Below, one piece after another: positions 57,237 to 59,232 of a stretch of 59,232 nt of DNA. Within the stretch, counting starts at the first letter, position 1, and the number at the start of each line of letters is the position of its first letter. The notes below the pieces were generated by a model. The model had not been told where the DNA came from. It saw only the letters and a program-made list of their open reading frames with translations, and ran no database searches. The DNA lies in NCBI GenBank assembly GCA_025937235.1, contig JAICRU010000008.1, positions 1-59,232 on the forward strand, written 5' to 3'. A program made the translations under genes and the position numbers. The stretch is from Acidimicrobiia bacterium (GTDB lineage: Bacteria > Actinomycetota > Acidimicrobiia > Spongiisociales > ZC4RG35).

Positions 57237-57721
57237 GGATCCTCGCGGTGTGTGCCGGCAACATCTGCCGGTCCCCGGCGGCGGAGGCCGCGATCAGGGA
57301 GGCGGCTGCCGAGGCCGACATCGAGATCACAACCGACTCGGCGGGGACGGGATCGTGGCACATCGGGCAGCCACCACATCCGGAGAGTGTCGCCGCCGGG
57401 GCGCGGGCGGGGCTGCGCATCGACGGCCGGGCTCGCATGGTGACCCCTTCCGATTTCGACCGGTTCGACATCATCCTGGCCATGGACAGGGCCAACCTGC
57501 GTGTTCTGCACGACCTCGCGCCCACCCGGGAAGCGAGGGCGAGGGCCCGACTCTTCCGAACCTACGACGACTCCGCCGAAAGCGACGAGGTGCCCGACCC
57601 GTGGGGTGGGCCCGAGGCCGGCTACGACGAGACGGTCCGCATCGTCAGGGCTGCTGCCCGCGGCCTGGTCGCCGAGCTATTCGGCCATCCGGCAGATCAT
57701 CGCCTGCACAGCCGGCAATGA
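57233..57721 (+). CDS. Low-molecular-weight protein-tyrosine phosphatase
   Basis: A 162-aa phosphatase with the P-loop VCAGNICRSP (Cys7 nucleophile, Arg13) right at the N-terminus, and the general-acid loop VPDPWGGPEAGYDET (usual DPYY/DPFG). Ser of DSAGTGSWHIG is conserved. It may dephosphorylate protein tyrosine or phospho-arginine, or be an arsenate-reductase-like relative. Start is GTG 57233, overlapping the methyltransferase stop. It ends 4 bases before a convergent gene. Confidence 0.93.
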   Translation: MRILAVCAGNICRSPAAEAAIREAAAEADIEITTDSAGTGSWHIGQPPHPESVAAGARAGLRIDGRARMVTPSDFDRFDIILAMDRANLRVLHDLAPTREARARARLFRTYDDSAESDEVPDPWGGPEAGYDETVRIVRAAARGLVAELFGHPADHRLHSRQ

Positions 57722-57725
57722 GCTT

Positions 57726-58442
57726 TCAGCGTTGCAGGAGCCGGTAACCCTCGGTGAGGAACTCGAGGGCGACCCGCTCCTGGTCTTCGGCCTCGAGCAA
57801 CGTGACGTAGGGGAGACTGGCCCCGTTGAAGTATCGATCGTTCCAAAAGGGCTCATCCCGGTCGATCTCGCCCCAAGCCGACACATACAGGTAGGGCTCG
57901 AGATGGCCCCGATCCCCGGGTGACGCTCCATAGCTGGCCCGCCGCCCCTCGGTCTCGCTGCCCATCTCGATGGCGGGGTCGAAGTGCTCGGGCCACAGTT
58001 GGACCTCCGAAACATCATCGGCGGCGTTCGCCTCATCTCGCAACGTCTCGAGGATCTGGGAGCCGAAAGCGAACCAATCTGCCAGGGCGAGCGCAGGCTC
58101 CTCCTCGACGCGCAACGGGCGGTCGGGCTCCATGGCCGGAAGCGGGTCCTTGAACTCGGTGAACCAGTCGACGTCGTATGCCACGCCGAAGAACTCCGCC
58201 GCGGCCCGGATCGTGGTGATGACCTGAGTCGCCACCTCTCCGGCGGTTTCCTGCACCAGGAGATTGCCCTCGATCCGCGACACCTTGCCGTCGTACTCGG
58301 GGGTCCCGAAACCTCCGGGCGTCGACCGCAAACCCATCCGCTCCTCGATCGCATACCTGGCCGGGGCCAGTGCGAAGAATGCGAGCTGATGCAGTTGATC
58401 GCGGGTGAACTGAAAGTCGTCGGGCAGGGGGCCGACCCTCAA
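57726..58442 (-). CDS. Conserved actinobacterial protein of unknown function
   Basis: A 238-aa cytosolic protein. I recognise its pattern (LHQLAFFALAPARYAIEERMGLRSTPGGFGTPEY, ALADWFAFGSQIL, then QLWPEHFDPAIEMG, GASPGDRGHLEPYLYVSAWG and FWNDRYFNGASLPY) from uncharacterised actinobacterial proteins; no activity is known. The conserved Trp, His and Asp clusters suggest an enzyme or metal-binding fold. TTG 58442 is chosen because it overlaps the DoxX-like gene's stop as TTGA and no ATG exists near the conserved N-terminus. Confidence 0.75.
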   Translation of the reverse strand: MRVGPLPDDFQFTRDQLHQLAFFALAPARYAIEERMGLRSTPGGFGTPEYDGKVSRIEGNLLVQETAGEVATQVITTIRAAAEFFGVAYDVDWFTEFKDPLPAMEPDRPLRVEEEPALALADWFAFGSQILETLRDEANAADDVSEVQLWPEHFDPAIEMGSETEGRRASYGASPGDRGHLEPYLYVSAWGEIDRDEPFWNDRYFNGASLPYVTLLEAEDQERVALEFLTEGYRLLQR

Positions 58443-58951
58443 GATGCGCTCCCGACGTTCGTCGGCTTGCGCCAGAAGGTGGCCAGCTGCCCCGCCGCCA
58501 CGAGGAGGCCGCCGGCGATGATGGCGAGGCCGACCCACTCGTCCAGGTTGCCTGCGATTCCTATTGCCTCGTCGACCGAGTACCGGCCCGGCCCGGCGAT
58601 GGCCAATGCCACGCCGATCACCGACAAGGTCGCCACGTATTCCCAGCCCTCGTCGGGGCGGTGGAAGTTGAAGAAGCCGGCAAAACGATGGATCGTCCAG
58701 AAGGCGACAAACATCGTCGCCACCAGCGCGGCCGCCGCCACCGATGTGAGGAAGCCGGCGATGAGGGCGAGCCCGATGGCTATCTCGTTCAGTGCCGAGA
58801 TGCGGGCGTTCAGCTCGGGTGACCGGAAGCCCTTGGAGGCGAACCATTTCGCCGTACCCTCCTGGGTCCTCCCGTGGTTCACGCCGTGGGCGATGATCAC
58901 GATCGCGGCCCACAACCGCAACAGCAGCAGGGCTACGTCGATGGCCGTCAT
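58439..58951 (-). CDS. DoxX-family membrane protein
   Basis: A 170-aa protein with four transmembrane helices in DoxX order: VALLLLRLWAAIVIIAHGVNHG, LNEIAIGLALIAGFLTSVAAAALVATMFVAF, a third around YVATLSVIGVALAIAGPG and a final one at LAIIAGGLLVAAGQLATFW. The motif HGxxH...KW(F)ASKGF matches the family. Members are linked to thiol-redox or quinone processes but this one is uncharacterised. ATG 58951 follows a very strong GGGAGGAGGAGAG ribosome site. It is coupled to the following unknown gene. Confidence 0.85.
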   Translation of the reverse strand: MTAIDVALLLLRLWAAIVIIAHGVNHGRTQEGTAKWFASKGFRSPELNARISALNEIAIGLALIAGFLTSVAAAALVATMFVAFWTIHRFAGFFNFHRPDEGWEYVATLSVIGVALAIAGPGRYSVDEAIGIAGNLDEWVGLAIIAGGLLVAAGQLATFWRKPTNVGSAS

Positions 58952-59065
58952 CTCTCCTCCTCCCGGCACCGTTCCGGTGCTTCTCGGGTCATGCCGGCAC
59001 CACTGCCGACGCCATACCAGGCGTAACCATAGGATTGCCCGCTCCATGGGTACGGTTGCCGGTGC

Positions 59066-59232
59066 ATGAACAACTGGGCGGAAGGTCTGGTGGCGCTGGG
59101 GGTGACGCTCGTCATCGGGCTGGGCATGTGGCTGTTCAGCGGCCGGCCCATGGGAGGAGCGGCGGATGGAGACGATGGCGCCCCGGTCTCCTACGACACT
59201 GCGGCGGCGGCACGGGGCGAGGCGCTGGCGGC
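59066..59232 (+). CDS. Start of an N-terminally anchored protein, 3'-truncated by window end
   Basis: ATG 59066 opens a frame of at least 55 codons: MNNWAEGLVALGVTLVIGLGMWLFSG is a single membrane segment, followed by an acidic linker and AAAARGEALA. The last part could be the helix leading into a c-type cytochrome (RGEALF-x-x-x-GC), but no CxxCH is visible before the end. TACGGT lies 9 nt upstream (59051-59056). Confidence 0.55.
   Translation, partial: MNNWAEGLVALGVTLVIGLGMWLFSGRPMGGAADGDDGAPVSYDTAAAARGEALA

Noticed and set aside
1-59232. tRNA, rRNA, CRISPR array, transposon or prophage
   Set aside because: I found no cloverleaf-like sequence with CCA-type end, no regularly spaced repeats, no terminal inverted repeats and no transposase or integrase motifs. 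A tRNAscan or Infernal run would be decisive.

Overview
The window is visibly G+C-rich, densely coding DNA with many 1-4 base stop/start overlaps (ATGA, GTGA, TTGA, TGATG). The gene content points to an actinomycete (Actinomycetota), possibly near Acidimicrobiia: LigC-type ATP-dependent DNA ligase plus a stand-alone LigD-type primase-polymerase, a SigG-like ECF factor with a SnoaL-like tail, a cyclase-STAND regulator, GH15 and archaeal-type glucose dehydrogenase. The lineage is inferred from gene families only. I saw no rRNA, tRNA, transposase, integrase or CRISPR array; it reads as ordinary chromosome.

Layout. 1-6.5 kb: 5'-truncated arginase-family hydrolase, then a leftward block (DusB-like, hotdog thioesterase, anchored FG-GAP-like protein, Maf, amidohydrolase) and a divergent S41 protease lipoprotein. 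6.5-13.3 kb: msrA and a damaged ridA leftward, a secreted SLT transglycosylase, a small conserved protein, a CaCA antiporter, a DUF2461 protein, two hypotheticals and a YihY/BrkB membrane protein. 13.3-21 kb: ligC, a four-gene ABC export operon, a divergent Prim-Pol and a PLP enzyme with a small partner. 21-34 kb: aldehyde dehydrogenase, SnoaL-like protein, GH15-glucose dehydrogenase-unknown operon, heterodimeric ABC exporter, SMP-30 lactonase, HdeD-like protein, dienelactone hydrolase lacking its nucleophile, MFS_3 exporter. 34-43 kb: degenerate M50-like membrane protein, an ECF sigma factor coupled to an alkyltransferase-Ada zinc-domain fusion, transketolase, FAD oxidoreductase, VOC protein, SigG-like ECF factor divergent from a BBE-type FAD oxidase, and a frameshifted DUF5655-type gene. 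43-51 kb: cyclase-ATPase regulator, second dienelactone hydrolase, DrrAB-type exporter, low-affinity iron permease-like protein, GAF histidine kinase and NarL-type regulator. 51-59.2 kb: SDR plus QueA-like pair, DUF427, CHAD, Nudix, MsrB, GNAT, a solitary DNA methyltransferase coupled to an LMW phosphatase, a conserved unknown, a DoxX-like protein and the start of one more gene.

The strongest structural theme is transcriptional. At about twenty unlinked gene starts a TAnnnT hexamer lies 6-10 nt upstream of the start codon with no Shine-Dalgarno sequence, as expected for leaderless mRNAs. Genes inside operons, or those with longer leaders, instead show overlaps or clear GAGGAGG sites. These promoters also decide several starts, including GTG and TTG.

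The most interesting functional unit is 34770-36037: an ECF sigma factor translationally coupled to an O6-alkylguanine alkyltransferase that carries an Ada-type four-cysteine zinc domain at its C-terminus. This inverts the Ada domain order and replaces Ada's AraC-type HTH with a neighbouring sigma factor. Two genes (ridA and the DUF5655-type gene) carry single-base shifts in homopolymer runs, and an anomalous G/C tract at 7171-7193 suggests poor local consensus, so those loci should be re-sequenced before being called pseudogenes.
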